64,000 nucleotides of DNA from Euglena gracilis. Its lineage: Eukaryota > Euglenida > Euglenophyceae > Euglenales. Positions 49,201 to 58,587 of this stretch are shown one piece after another. The notes beneath the pieces are model-generated. The model saw only the letters and a list, made by a program, of their open reading frames with translations. It searched no databases and had not been told where the DNA came from. Made by a program: the position numbers and the translations under genes. Position 1 is the first letter of the stretch. Each line of letters opens with the position of its first letter. The stretch is taken from contig CP154956.1 in the NCBI GenBank assembly GCA_039621445.1, positions 26,767,744-26,831,743 of the forward strand, written 5' to 3'.

Positions 49201-51449
49201 CGCGGATGGAATATCAATGCAAAGAAATATAAAGGAAATATTTCATTAGTTTTGGAAATAATTTTTTTCGGGAGAAATTTTGAACACCAATAACATCAAA
49301 AGAAAACTCTCAGGTGAACCCCAAATCTGAAAATCCATAATTGGGGCACCTGGGTTCAATGCAAAACGCTCGCAGGGTCCGACGAATATGCGAGTCCGTC
49401 ACTTCACTTCATTTCAAAAACAGGTGGTTTAAAAAGTACCAAATTGTGCTCATCCAAATTCAGCACAACAAAATGCACACAGGGATCGGTATGGTGATGG
49501 CAAATGACCAATTAAAGAAGTGAAAGCACGTAAAGGTGGTCCACATGGAACCCTCCCTTGAACTCTCCAAGTATTGGTAGGGGTTAGATTGGGGTCCGTT
49601 TTGCCTGATTGTTGCCTTTCAGGAAAGAGTTTGAATTATTGGATGGGCCTGTGCGATTTCCTAACCTCCACCCCCCCCCCTCATTGGCCCGGCCTGTTAG
49701 GCTAACATGGGGGGCCAACTTCGGGGGCCACGTTGACCCCAACAGCCGGGGGGGGGGGGGGCAACGACCTGCCAAGACAGAATGCCTCAAAAAAGGGGGT
49801 CCATGTCAGCCCCACAGACTGGGGGGGCCAACTTTGGGGTGCAATGTTGGCCCCAACAGTCGGGGGGGGGGGGATGGTGGGCAAAAAAACCGTGGGGGGG
49901 GGGGGAGTAGGTAAGCCAGGTTTTCACAAAACCCAGGGGGGGCTAACTGGTTTTAGGCCTGGTGACGCTGACTGTCCTTGCCAACAACAGGGGGGGGGGG
50001 CAGGGTTCGATATAAGGACAGGTGGGGGGTGGTCCGGACCCCCCCCCTGCGGGCCAGGAGGGGGGGGGGGGGGGGGGACACCCCCCCCACCTAAACAGGT
50101 GCGCGGTCTGGGTTACCGAATCTCGGCCCGGCGCGAAGCGCCGGGCCGAAAATTTTTGACCCCCCAAAACGACCAAAAGTGCCATTTTGGGCACTTTTTG
50201 GGCAAAAATGTGGTAAAAAATGCAAAAAATTTTCGGCGCAAAGCGCCGGAGGAAAAAATTGACCCTTTTTGGGGGGGGGGGGTCCCGGGAACCCCCCCGA
50301 GGGTCGGTCCGGACCCCCCTGGCAGGTGGGGGGGGGGGGGTCCGGACCCCCCCTGCGGGCCAGGAGGGGGGGGGGGGGGGTGGGGGGAACCCCCCCCCAC
50401 CTAAACCATGTACGCCCTCCTTATATCAAACCCTGGGGGGGGGGGCTGTACCAGGCTTCTTTCACCAACGCCTTGTGCTATGGGTGCCAGCCAATAACAG
50501 GCGGGGGGGCCAGCCGACCCAGCAAATTTTTCTTGAGAAAAAAACCATTTTTGGGCCCGGTACTGAAGGCGCCAGGAGGGTGTGCTACAGCACTGCCTGG
50601 TGGGCAGGGTCGAAAATGCCCCACCCCATGGCACCCCCCCCCCGGTTGCAGCCAATCATGAGATTCAGAAACGGAAAAAAAGTCACATCGAGATTCAAAA
50701 TCGGGGAAAAAGTCACTGGTGCTTGTTTGGCAAATTGAGACGGCGTTCAATTCCTTGAATCCACCTACAATAAAATTCCAAATATGACAGCTCTGTCAGC
50801 AAGTCCACCGGGAGTTCTAATTTGATGCCGGAGTAACCAAGCCTTTCGCCCAGCCCTCCAGCCACCAGGACACAGCAGTGTGCTCAAACTCTCGAAGCCC
50901 TAATTCTTGGGGGCAGGCTTCCTTCCACAACCATGCATGCAATGAAAAGAATTATTCGATTGCTGAATGCAATGTGTTCTTCAAATAGAGGGCAAATTGG
51001 TGGAAATAGTGTAGCAAAGCCTGTATCCATTGCCTCAAACTTGTCGTCGTCGAAAGCGATTGCCTCCCCCTCGGGAACAGAAGGAGCATACCCTTCGAAG
51101 GGGTTTACACCTTCCCTGTCATAGATTGACAAGAATCCCAAGCAACCAACAGCAAGCACCCCAAAAAAACTACAGATGTTGAGGCCAGAGAAAAATGATC
51201 ATTCATGGTTGCACAGATTCCCGACCCTTCTCAAATTGTCAATTCATGGCTGGAACTCTCCTGCAGCAGCACCTTTGCATTCTCGTAGTACGCGGCAAGC
51301 CCGCCGGGAAGGGTCTCCTGCAGCACGGCGACCTGACGGAGAAACCGGTGCTTCTCCGCGGCCTGCGCGTCCCCGGCGGGCCACGCCTCGAACAGGTGGC
51401 GCTGGTCCAGGTCCAGGAGCAGTTGCAGCAGCTCCTGCTCCACGCTTTG
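35380..51449 (-). CDS. USP: UDP-sugar pyrophosphorylase gene, many exons
   Basis: USP converts UTP and various sugar-1-phosphates to UDP-sugars plus pyrophosphate in the cytosol. At least 14 exon-sized matches lie in correct order on the minus strand. They include FEAWP and PGGLAAYYENAK (N-terminus), NPFEGYAPSVPEGE, the nucleotide-binding LGERLGY loop, PFAIMTSDDTHART, TKPQGHGVVH, LGVSASRRFDVNSVA and TLNVEYNQLG. Further on come GYSQFPGNIN, RLECMMQDFPRLLPEE, NSIADGLGKLKAG, LLPSFAVTRF, SSTLVLDGDIEIE, GTLTIQACKGAKV and IRGALVRWNS, ending at TAG 35380-35382. These follow the plant USP family throughout. Two introns are GC-AG by reading phase. The 5' exons lie in a palindrome arm, and exon 3 has a one-base loss relative to the other arm. 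The first coding exon, promoter and some boundaries are unresolved. The gene spans about 16 kb with large repeat-filled introns. Confidence 0.88.
35485..35649 (-). CDS. USP: USP exon 13
   Basis: It encodes LNGTLTIQACKGAKVVVKHL then VQNVGWQFLPL, matching the DGTLxIxAxxGAxVxV...NxGW block of the C-terminal domain. A TTGAAG|G acceptor fits at 35650. The 3' end is uncertain. Confidence 0.78.
35700..36470. other. USP intron with paired G/C tracts
   Basis: Runs of C and G face each other at 35748-35820 and 36145-36236 (including GGTCCGGACCCCCC). The remainder is A/T-rich. No gene is seen. Confidence 0.55.
36480..36575 (-). CDS. USP: USP exon 12
   Basis: It encodes SISESSTLVLDGDIEIEHLE, matching the start of the left-handed beta-helix C-terminal domain (I-S-x-x-STL-x-x-xGD). 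Boundaries are approximate. Confidence 0.7.
37436..37560. repeat. Short tandem repeat GACAGGTTGGCC...GACCCTGA
   Basis: Three to four imperfect units of about 35-45 bp share TGACAGGTTGGCC and GTACC-GGGACC. Confidence 0.65.
38255..38835. repeat. Diverged direct tandem duplication, about 390-bp period
   Basis: A block including CAAATTTTGG, TTTTTTGGATTTTCA, TGGCATTTTTTTTGCTTC and GAAGGTGTGAAAAA occurs near 38280-38430 and again near 38675-38825. Confidence 0.75.
39030..39116. repeat. Minisatellite GGCCATTTAA(G)
   Basis: About seven copies of an 11-12-bp unit AGGCCATTTTA or AGGCCATTTAA lie in tandem. Confidence 0.85.
39529..39620 (-). CDS. USP: USP exon 11
   Basis: It encodes ERYPHLALLPSFAVTRFEMR then RRF, matching the region with a P-x-F-A-x-T core before the C-terminal domain. 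The acceptor is CAATCAG|G. The donor could be TTTAAG|GC. Confidence 0.65.
39640..42590. other. USP intron with G-tract repeats
   Basis: Noncoding. It contains A/T-rich low-complexity DNA (about 40150-40430), G/C-tract modules around 40560-40620, 41520-41545, 41770-42000 and 42290-42590, and short CGGCGC...GCGCCG hairpins such as 41898-41919. No gene is seen. Confidence 0.55.
42285..42652. repeat. G-tract dispersed repeat, long copy
   Basis: The copy opens with CTCAGGACCCTGGGGGGG and has internal inverted segments (ACTGGCTAGCC and ACTAGCTAGCC, each beside AAAAATTTTT-like stretches). It closes with the module shared in inverse orientation with 688-750, around the inverted repeat GGACTAGCTGCAGTCC. 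It lies in the USP intron just downstream of exon 10. Confidence 0.55.
42712..42880 (-). CDS. USP: USP exon 10
   Basis: It encodes KNSIADGLGKLKAGLPADTA then STAEHSMFLLQGRYL and GVQVDLLP. This corresponds to the USP segment with the sugar-phosphate binding KN. It is GC-rich. The likely donor is GCCAG|GC. Confidence 0.78.
43223..43256. repeat. (GT)n microsatellite
   Basis: Seventeen uninterrupted GT units lie in a USP intron. Confidence 0.95.
43812..43882 (-). CDS. USP: USP exon 9
   Basis: It encodes TRLECMMQDFPRLLPEESSI then GFTCF, one of the most conserved USP blocks. The acceptor is CTGTCAG just upstream at 43883-43889. Confidence 0.85.
44404..44427. repeat. (CAA)n microsatellite
   Basis: Eight near-perfect CAA units. 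Confidence 0.9.
44745..44872 (-). CDS. USP: USP exon 8
   Basis: It encodes GDGYSQFPGNINLLVFATGP then YVAALQASGG, matching the FPGNIN block. Boundaries are approximate. Confidence 0.82.
44985..45303. repeat. AT-rich block and ATGC/ATGT microsatellite
   Basis: The stretch 44985-45110 is almost pure A/T. The stretch 45188-45303 is made of TGCATGCA, TGGATGGA and TGTATGTA units. The Met/Cys/Tyr-rich frames here are by-products of the repeat. Confidence 0.9.
45565..45660 (-). CDS. USP: USP exon 7
   Basis: It encodes LTLNVEYNQLGLLLGALGK, matching the NVEYNQLDPLL block of USP. Boundaries are approximate. Confidence 0.82.
45670..47715. other. USP intron, no other gene
   Basis: No domain-bearing frame was found. 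G-tract modules occur around 46585-46640, and A/T-rich low-complexity DNA around 47230-47560. Confidence 0.5.
47718..47865 (-). CDS. USP: USP exon 6
   Basis: It encodes LPTLGVSASRRFDVNSVATK then YRPGEPVGAICRP. The 5' boundary is uncertain. The 3' end fits a CCCAG|GC donor. Confidence 0.82.
47870..48605. other. USP intron with G/C tracts
   Basis: Noncoding. It contains long G and C runs at 48048-48062, 48409-48422 and 48532-48572. A GTGCCTGCCCCTAGCAGGCAC hairpin near 48383-48403 recurs as related GGTGCCTGC...GCAGGCACC stretches at 48510-48560. Confidence 0.55.
48610..48768 (-). CDS. USP: USP exon 5
   Basis: It encodes LARTKPQGHGVVHTLLHKSG then WIAFIQDTGQEFLNSV. It follows exon 4 after a 77-bp intron (48769-48845). 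The 3' end is approximate, since two GC donors are possible near 48610-48615. Confidence 0.85.
48846..49064 (-). CDS. USP: USP exon 4
   Basis: It encodes HVPFAIMTSDDTHARTVALL then FGLPTGQVQIVKQETVPAL, the strongly conserved sugar/nucleotide-site segment of USP. The acceptor is CCAG|GC. The donor that keeps the frame is CAAG|GC, while the nearby GT would break the frame. Confidence 0.88.
49065..50753. other. USP intron 3 with dense G/C runs, spans left end of palindrome arm
   Basis: 1.69-kb intron. From 49668 to 50450 it contains more than ten runs of 8-18 G or C. These include GGTCCGGACCCCCC palindromes (near 50032, 50300, 50340) and CGGCGC/GCGCCG hairpins (50138-50150, 50233-50250). The homologous right-arm stretch is 63530-64000. 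Such runs could form quadruplexes and are error-prone in sequencing. Confidence 0.6.
50754..50899 (-). CDS. USP: USP exon 3, left arm, with one-base loss
   Basis: It encodes GLREFEHTA then the glycine-rich UTP-binding loop GGLGERLGYSGIKLELP. Relative to the right arm (63272-63418, 147 nt) this copy has 146 nt. One T of the GCTGTTGTCC stretch is missing at about 50871, which shifts the frame just before the loop. The donor is either GT (GTAGGT) or GA a few codons later, since both keep phase with exon 4. Confidence 0.8.
51021..51115 (-). CDS. USP: USP exon 2, left arm
   Basis: It encodes EGVNPFEGYAPSVPEGEAIA then FDDDKFEAMDT. The acceptor is GACAG|G. The donor that keeps the frame is ACAG|GC, so the next intron is GC-AG. 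Confidence 0.8.
51259..51449 (-). CDS. USP: USP exon 1 (first recognised), left palindrome arm
   Basis: It encodes SVEQELLQLLLDLDQRHLFE, then AWPAGDAQAAEKHRFL and PGGLAAYYENAKVLLQ, the N-terminal helices of USP. The DNA is much richer in GC than its surroundings. The 5' boundary and the true start codon are not resolved. The 3' junction is ambiguous because no GT donor fits the phase of the next exon. Confidence 0.8.
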
Positions 51450-53510
51450 ACACAGGGGGAAGCGGGCACTGGGCAACAACCAGCGGGCACTTCCCACCAA
51501 CCCCTTCTCTGCTGACTAACGGAATCCAACAGCATCAAAGTTCAACATGTCAGAAGGCATGGGAACCTACCTTCAGAAACATGTTCTGATGCAGCAGTGG
51601 CCGATTGGTTTTAAAAAGTGAGTGCCTGCTTTTTTTCTCTTGAAATAGGAATTGACAAAACGAAGAAGCAATGAAATGGACATGAGCAAGGCAGACTAAC
51701 GTGGCTTTCCCTTTTTTTTGACAAATTTGTGGTGAATATGATGGTGTCAGGAATTGAAACTTGATGGCCTCCAATGTTCAACAATCCTAACTTTTCTGCA
51801 GTCAGGTTCATCATATGGGCCAGAGGGTTTTAAAGACAGGGTCCAGGCCCACCCACCCCAGGGAACCCCCAAAGGGAGGGTTCCCTGGGGCTCAGGGGCA
51901 CCACTTTTGGGATCAAGGTTGGGGTCCAAAAATTTATCGGCGCTTTCTTTGCGCCAAAAAATAAAAAGAACCCCCCGAGGGGTACCCACTCGGCCCCCAC
52001 CCACACCAACCTCAACCAAGCAGGCAGGGCTCTCCAAGCTGCTGGATTTGCCCAAAGCATTTGGGTTATAACAAAATGCAAAAAAGATACACCTCGGAAC
52101 AACTTCAAATTAACTGAATTGTTCGTTGTTCACTAATTTGATGAATCTCGCTGGTCAAAACCTGTGCTTCTCCTGCTGACTAGCATCGGAGGGTAACTTC
52201 TCCATCAGATTCACAAGCAAAGTTGAGCAGAAGGTGAACAAAAAGATGACCTGTGGAAAATTCAAACGGGAAAGAAAATAAACAGCGTTTTTGTGTAAAT
52301 ATGAATTATGTCTGTTCATCCAGAGGTTCAGAGGTTGGGGAAAGAGCCCATGTCGTTGAAATTTTAAATGAGATTATGAAGTTGGATTGTCTGACATTGC
52401 CTTTGAATTGCAATGCTGGCCCTGAACCGAAATGCCAGGTAAAAACAGGTAACGCTCTCACCCGGGAGCACCAAAGAAATGATTCAGTCGCTCTTGAAAC
52501 AAAAACACAAGGCAGAAGCCCATTGAGTGACTAATGTGTTAAGACAAGTCCTTGAAATACATTGCGGGCAGTGATGATTGCATTTTCAAGTTCAGCACAC
52601 CAAAATCACACAAGCCGCAGTCCTGGTTCTGGACTTCGGAGAGCCAACCTCGGAACCTGACACATATTGTGCACAATGTCAGAAAGGGAGTGAACAAAAT
52701 ACACCATACAGCCATATGGCGTCCCATCCATTTCAGCTCCTGGAGATCTTCCAAATGTTCAATCTAAAAATAAATAAAAATAAATAATGTAAACCCTCCA
52801 CCCAAATTATACCTCCTTGGGTTCCAACTTCTGCCGGAAAAAAAAACAATACCCCCCCCCTAATTTCAGGCCGCCCACCTCAATTTTCGCCCCCAAAAAT
52901 GTGGTTGAAAATCAGAATTCACGACAAAAACCAAAAAATGATAATGACAATAAAATTGGTTTCTGTGGACCATCTGGCCTCCAAAGATGCCAATTTTTGA
53001 GAAAAAAAATGCAAAAAACCCAAAAAGGTGGTTTTGGATGTTATGTTGGGTCTTTTCGAAGAAAAAAAAATTGGAAAATTGAAAAAATTGGAAATTGGAA
53101 ATTGGAAAAAAACACAAAAAAATAACATACACCCTCCCTCAGGCGGGGGATGTTATTTGGGGGGGGGATTACTTGCCCTTCTAAAAATGATTTTGAAAAA
53201 AAAATTGCCTACCATACCATTGCTTAACACCTGTCCCACCCCACTGGTTTTCTGGCCAAGAGCCTCCCCCCCCCCCCCGGGGGGGGTGGGATAGGCCTGA
53301 GAATGAAAAAGTGGCTGGCCTGGCGCCGAAGGAATTCTGGAAACTTCACCTGGAATTTTTGAGACTTTTTGGCAATATTGCCTTGCCAACATAAGCGCAT
53401 TCAAGAGTGGCAGATTTCCCCCCCCCCGGGGGTAAAATGAATGACTGGGTTTTTCAGAGTGGAAAGTGACCCCCCCCCTCCCTCCCGGGGGGGTCGCTAA
53501 GCAATAATAT
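51450..53510. other. Left arm, 5' of recognised USP exons
   Basis: No recognised gene was found. It includes a C/G palindromic block around 51840-52010 with a CGGCGC...GCGCC stretch, and low-complexity A-rich DNA around 52830-53120. The missing USP first exon or promoter could be here. The mirror region is 60660-62720. Confidence 0.45.
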
Positions 53511-56500
53511 GTTGCCTACAAAACGGGCACCTGTCCCAAATGGGATGCCCCTTCCCCCATAGAGTGAGAGAGCAGATGCAAAATGCAGCACATAAAATTG
53601 AAATGTTCTAAACTTTTCTCAAAATACTTCTCGAGCCACTTGTATTTGAGGAAGACGGCAAATTCAATCAAAACATAGTCCACCCTTTCTTCTTCTTCAA
53701 AAGCTAAAGCCATTGCAATTTCGTTGTCAGATTTTATAACGCACCTTTGTTGGACAACCACATCATCAACAATGAGGTTCAAATAGGCAAGTTTCTTCCA
53801 GATGCACAACATGAACAAACAAACCGCGAACATGGAGTGGAGTGTTTTCTCCCCACAGGTGAACATTGGGAAACCTTTGAAGCACTTCCACAAGATGAGA
53901 ATAAGGATAACTGTCCTTCAGAGTGCACAGCTTGCTTTTGACACGGCATTTGGGAACCTGGGAACAATTACTTTGCTTTTTTGTTCTTCAAAAAAATAGT
54001 CTTGGATTTCTGTATTATTTTTTGGCGCTTCTGGGATAATTCTCCCTAGGACTGCCCAGCCACAAAGTAACTTTGCACAGAATCTGGAATCCCCCAAGGT
54101 TCTATATTCAGGCAGATTTTCAATACCCTTCTTTATCTGGGGGGGGGGGTTAAATTTGGCCGGTAACTTCATTGAGAAGCTTACAGTTTTTATTTGTAAA
54201 TGTCCTCTCCAAATCCAAGTTCTGTTACTTTTTTTGGGCGGGGCTGTCTTCTTCTGCTATTTTGGGCTGTCTTTCTTTGCACACGGGGGGTTTTATTTGC
54301 AGCTGTCAAACCAAGGACCCAGGAGGGATTCTGAATCGGAGGGGTGTCCCGTACTTGGGAGGGGATGTGTGGATCCCAAAACCCTTCAGGAAGGTGAAGG
54401 CCCCACCTGCATGATTTGGGAGTCCCCATTAACCCTTCACATTTTCCAATACTTCTCGGGCATTTTCAGCGGAACAAATTCATTGGATCTTCCATTTCGA
54501 TGGGGATGAGGTCAGATCACATTTTTTTGAACATCTTTGTCATAAAATTAGGCCAAATATAAGCACCAGATTTTGACCCATGCCAAATCCAAACCTCCAA
54601 CCTTAATCCCAAAAGCTGTGATTCAAAGAAGACGCGAGGAAAACGGGAAAATGACCAGTTTTAAAAAGTGGGATCCTCCCAGTGATAACGAGTCAGCTGG
54701 GGGGGGGGTCGCAATGAGCAAATTCAAATTTACACAATCTTGAGGGTCCAGGCGTATCCACCCCCCCCTGTGTCCAACAAAAACTAAATTGACAAAGATC
54801 GCGGTCAGGGTTCTTTGGACGCAGGGGGGGGGACAAAAACACACACAACACTGTTCTTGTATTTTGGGAACACTCTGATTCGAAACGCAACTTGTTGGTG
54901 GAATTCACAAAATTTTGGTCAAACTCTGGAAACAGTGAATGCTTCTGGTTCAAAATCATTCCCACCCCTCCAAAAACACATAAAAAACACCCAAAAATCG
55001 CTTTTGCATCCCAGCTGTACCCCTTGGAAGTAACTCGGGGGTGCAAAACAACCTTAGCAAATGAATTTATACCAAATACTAGAAATATATAAATTAATCA
55101 ATAAATCACGATGATACAATACACAAAAGATGGGGTCACCCTTCGTCCACTCCTGACACATCAATTCAACCAATTCAGAAACGTGCCTTCAATGCTGATC
55201 AATCCGGTCGAGGGCAAACATCTTACCACTGGGTGATACCTCTGTTTCTTTATGAGATTCCCCCATTTTTTGGTCGACTGTTTATGGAAATTGAATGCAA
55301 TGCTGCCCAGATGGGACGCTAGGTCCAAAACACACCCTACAGAAGACACATGCAAAAAATTTCTTCCCACCTTTTTTGAAGTCCATGGCTGACAAATCTC
55401 ACGAATCTTCACCCCTTGGAATTTCTGTGTGACTGGAAACTTGTGTTTCTTTCCCCTCTTGCATAAAATCAGTTTGAACCAGTTCAGCACATGATGAGCA
55501 GCACAACATACTTGGTACAGGCAGTTGCAACAGTGGGCAACGGCGGTGGTACTGCAGATGTCCTCTGCATGGTCATTTGCCGGCACATTTGTCAGAGAGG
55601 GTCAAAGCTGGGAGAGCAGGGGAGTCAGGCAAAGCGTGCAGCGAGGGGTGTGGGGTACGCGAGTGGCGGGGCCAGGCACACGCATGGACCCCAGTGCAAC
55701 AGAAAGTCAGGGCGCAGAGAGGCGGAGGCAGTCACCGGTCTGTCCTTGCCCTCTTGCGCACCTCGTCACTCCAGCCGGCGCCCCGCTTGGCGTCGCCGCG
55801 CTCCGAGCGGCCCAGCGGATCGGGATCCAGCCGGCCGTCGTCCCTTCCAGCAGGTTCCTTGCGGGCCTCTGGGAGGGGAAGGCCCAGCAGTAGCAGGCCA
55901 GTCCCAAAACCACCAAATGCAACTATTTTGAAACGGGGGGGATTTTCATGCAGCAGCCGAAGCCAAACTCTGTGCAGGGAAGCCCGGCAACCCCCTTATC
56001 ATCGTTATCAAAACTAAAACCTGGTGATGCTGGCTGACGGGGGGAGGGATGCCCTCTGGCAAAAGAAATCCCCTGGTCCCTTCCGCGACTACGTCGATGG
56101 CGGGAGTGGGAACGATGGTGGTGGTGCTTGGTAGTTCTGGCATCTTCCCCAAGAATGTATGCTTGGGCCACCTCTGGCCTTTAAGGCAGGCGATTGGACC
56201 AGACATTCACTTGATGTGCATCACAACTTCGTGGTGATGCACAAAACTTTTTTGGTGATACACATGTGATCCACACAAAAATTTTCGATGTAATACAAAA
56301 AAAATTTGCAGAATCAAAAAAAAGGATTAATCTGTTGACACCGTGGCCACTCAGAGCGGACCTTGGCCCCGGCCAGAGGTTTTTTTAAGGACCTTGGGGG
56401 GAGGTGTGGTCCGGACCCAGCCACCCCCTGGTGGGGGGGGTCGACCCCCCTGGAAGTGGAGGGGCAGCAAATGTTTTAAAAAAGTGCCTTGAAAACCTTA

Positions 56501-56572
56501 AAACCTGATTTCTGGGCTCAATACCTGTCTTGAAATTCTACTGACTTGCATGGATTTCAGGCTGAAATTGTT

Positions 56573-56702
56573 TAGGTCAGTCAATTTCTAAGATGGCGCC
56601 CGTTTAGGTCAATCAATTTCCAAGACGGTGCCCGTTGAGGTCAGTTGATTTCCAAGACAGCGCCTATTCATGTCAGTCGATTTCCACAACCGCGCCCGTC
56701 TT
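56573..56702. repeat. Four tandem units of about 36 bp in left arm
   Basis: GGTCAGTCAATTTCTAAGA and variants are each followed by a GGCGCCCG-like end, repeated four times with increasing divergence. The mirrored copy lies at 57474-57603. Confidence 0.8.
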
Positions 56703-57007
56703 TGGGCCAAAACCCACTTTTTTGACAATATTTCCATCCAGGCGGTTCGGTCGAATGAATTTCAAGACAGGCGTGCGGGCCCAGACAAAACAGGTTTTAG
56801 CAAAATGACTGACAATGAGCGAAGCGAGCCACCCCTGCTAAAACCGTTACTGTTGGTCGATTTTCATATGAAATATTTTGGCCAAAGGCCTTAAAATACC
56901 TGGAAAAAAAAACCTAAAACCCTTTTAAAAAAATCATTCTGGCAGTTTTTTTCTCCAACCGAGCAAAAATGAAATCACAAAATCTCGGCAAAACATGAGT
57001 TCTGTCA

Positions 57008-57168
57008 AAGCTTTTGGAAATGACTGCCAGCCACAATCCTTATGCCTGAGCCTGTGTGTCACATGGGCTTTTTTTTCAGGCGCTATTTTCCCATCCAGAC
57101 ATTGAATGGGTAAAAAAGTCGAAACCTCGTTTTCTTCGAGCTTTGGTGGGTAGAAAATGTTCCAGTGA
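57008..57168. other. 161-bp spacer at the palindrome centre
   Basis: Pairing of the arms stops after TGAGTTCTGTCA (left) and TGACAGAACTCA (right). The spacer is unique within the window as far as I can see and has no feature. Confidence 0.9.
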
Positions 57169-57473
57169 TGACAGAACTCATGTTTTGCCGAGATTTTGTG
57201 ATTTCATTTTTGCTCGGTTGGAGAAAAAAACTGCCAGAATGATTTTTTTAAAAGGGTTTTAGGTTTTTTTTTCCAGGTATTTTAAGGCCTTTGGCCAAAA
57301 TATTTCATATGAAAATCGACCAACAGTAACGGTTTTAGCAGGGGTGGCTCGCTTCGCTCATTGTCAGTCATTTTGCTAAAACCTGTTTTGTCTGGGCCCG
57401 CACGCCTGTCTTGAAATTCATTCGACCGAACCGCCTGGATGGAAATATTGTCAAAAAAGTGGGTTTTGGCCCA

Positions 57474-57603
57474 AAGACGGGCGCGGTTGTGGAAATCGAC
57501 TGACATGAATAGGCGCTGTCTTGGAAATCAACTGACCTCAACGGGCACCGTCTTGGAAATTGATTGACCTAAACGGGCGCCATCTTAGAAATTGACTGAC
57601 CTA
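57474..57603. repeat. Four tandem units of about 36 bp in right arm
   Basis: Mirror image of 56573-56702. Confidence 0.8.
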
Positions 57604-58199
57604 AACAATTTCAGCCTGAAATCCATGCAAGTCAGTAGAATTTCAAGACAGGTATTGAGCCCAGAAATCAGGTTTTAAGGTTTTCAAGGCACTTTTTTAA
57701 AACATTTGCTGCCCCTCCACTTCCAGGGGGGTCGACCCCCCCCACCAGGGGGTGGCTGGGTCCGGACCACACCTCCCCCCAAGGTCCTTAAAAAAACCTC
57801 TGGCCGGGGCCAAGGTCCGCTCTGAGTGGCCACGGTGTCAACAGATTAATCCTTTTTTTTGATTCTGCAAATTTTTTTTGTATTACATCGAAAATTTTTG
57901 TGTGGATCACATGTGTATCACCAAAAAAGTTTTGTGCATCACCACGAAGTTGTGATGCACATCAAGTGAATGTCTGGTCCAATCGCCTGCCTTAAAGGCC
58001 AGAGGTGGCCCAAGCATACATTCTTGGGGAAGATGCCAGAACTACCAAGCACCACCACCATCGTTCCCACTCCCGCCATCGACGTAGTCGCGGAAGGGAC
58101 CAGGGGATTTCTTTTGCCAGAGGGCATCCCTCCCCCCGTCAGCCAGCATCACCAGGTTTTAGTTTTGAAAACGATGAAAAGGGTTGCCGGGCTTCCCTG

Positions 58200-58442
58200 C
58201 ACAGAGTTTGGCTTCGGCTGCTGCATGAAAATCCCCCCCGTTTCAAAATAGTTGCATTTGGTGGTTTTGGGACTGGCCTGCTACTGCTGGGCCTTCCCCT
58301 CCCAGAGGCCCGCAAGGAACCTGCTGGAAGGGACGACGGCCGGCTGGATCCCGATCCGCTGGGCCGCTCGGAGCGCGGCGACGCCAAGCGGGGCGCCGGC
58401 TGGAGTGACGAGGTGCGCAAGAGGGCAAGGACAGACCGGTGA
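58200..58442 (+). CDS. Unrecognised GC-rich open segment, right arm (mirror 55735-55975)
   Basis: A GC-rich segment unlike its A/T-rich surroundings, similar in base use to the USP exons. In one frame it reads KIVAFGGFGTGLLLLGLPLP, a possible membrane segment, followed by an Arg/Asp/Glu/Gly-rich tail ending KRARTDR. It could be an exon of an unknown gene or an upstream USP exon. No family is recognised, and other frames are open too. The identical mirror copy gives no independent support. Confidence 0.25.
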   Translation, partial: HRVWLRLLHENPPRFKIVAFGGFGTGLLLLGLPLPEARKEPAGRDDGRLDPDPLGRSERGDAKRGAGWSDEVRKRARTDR

Positions 58443-58587
58443 CTGCCTCCGCCTCTCTGCGCCCTGACTTTCTGTTGCACTGGGGTCCATGCGTGTGCCT
58501 GGCCCCGCCACTCGCGTACCCCACACCCCTCGCTGCACGCTTTGCCTGACTCCCCTGCTCTCCCAGCTTTGACCCTCTCTGACAAAT

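Larger units (their letters stand above)
50171..57007 (+). repeat. Left arm of giant inverted repeat
   Basis: The reverse complement of 57169-64000, followed base by base at many sites. Coordinates of matching positions sum to 114171-114177 throughout. Differences are mostly homopolymer lengths, plus scattered substitutions. The arm contains USP exons 1-3 on the minus strand. The left limit is set only by the end of the window on the other side, so the arm may extend further left. Confidence 0.95.
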
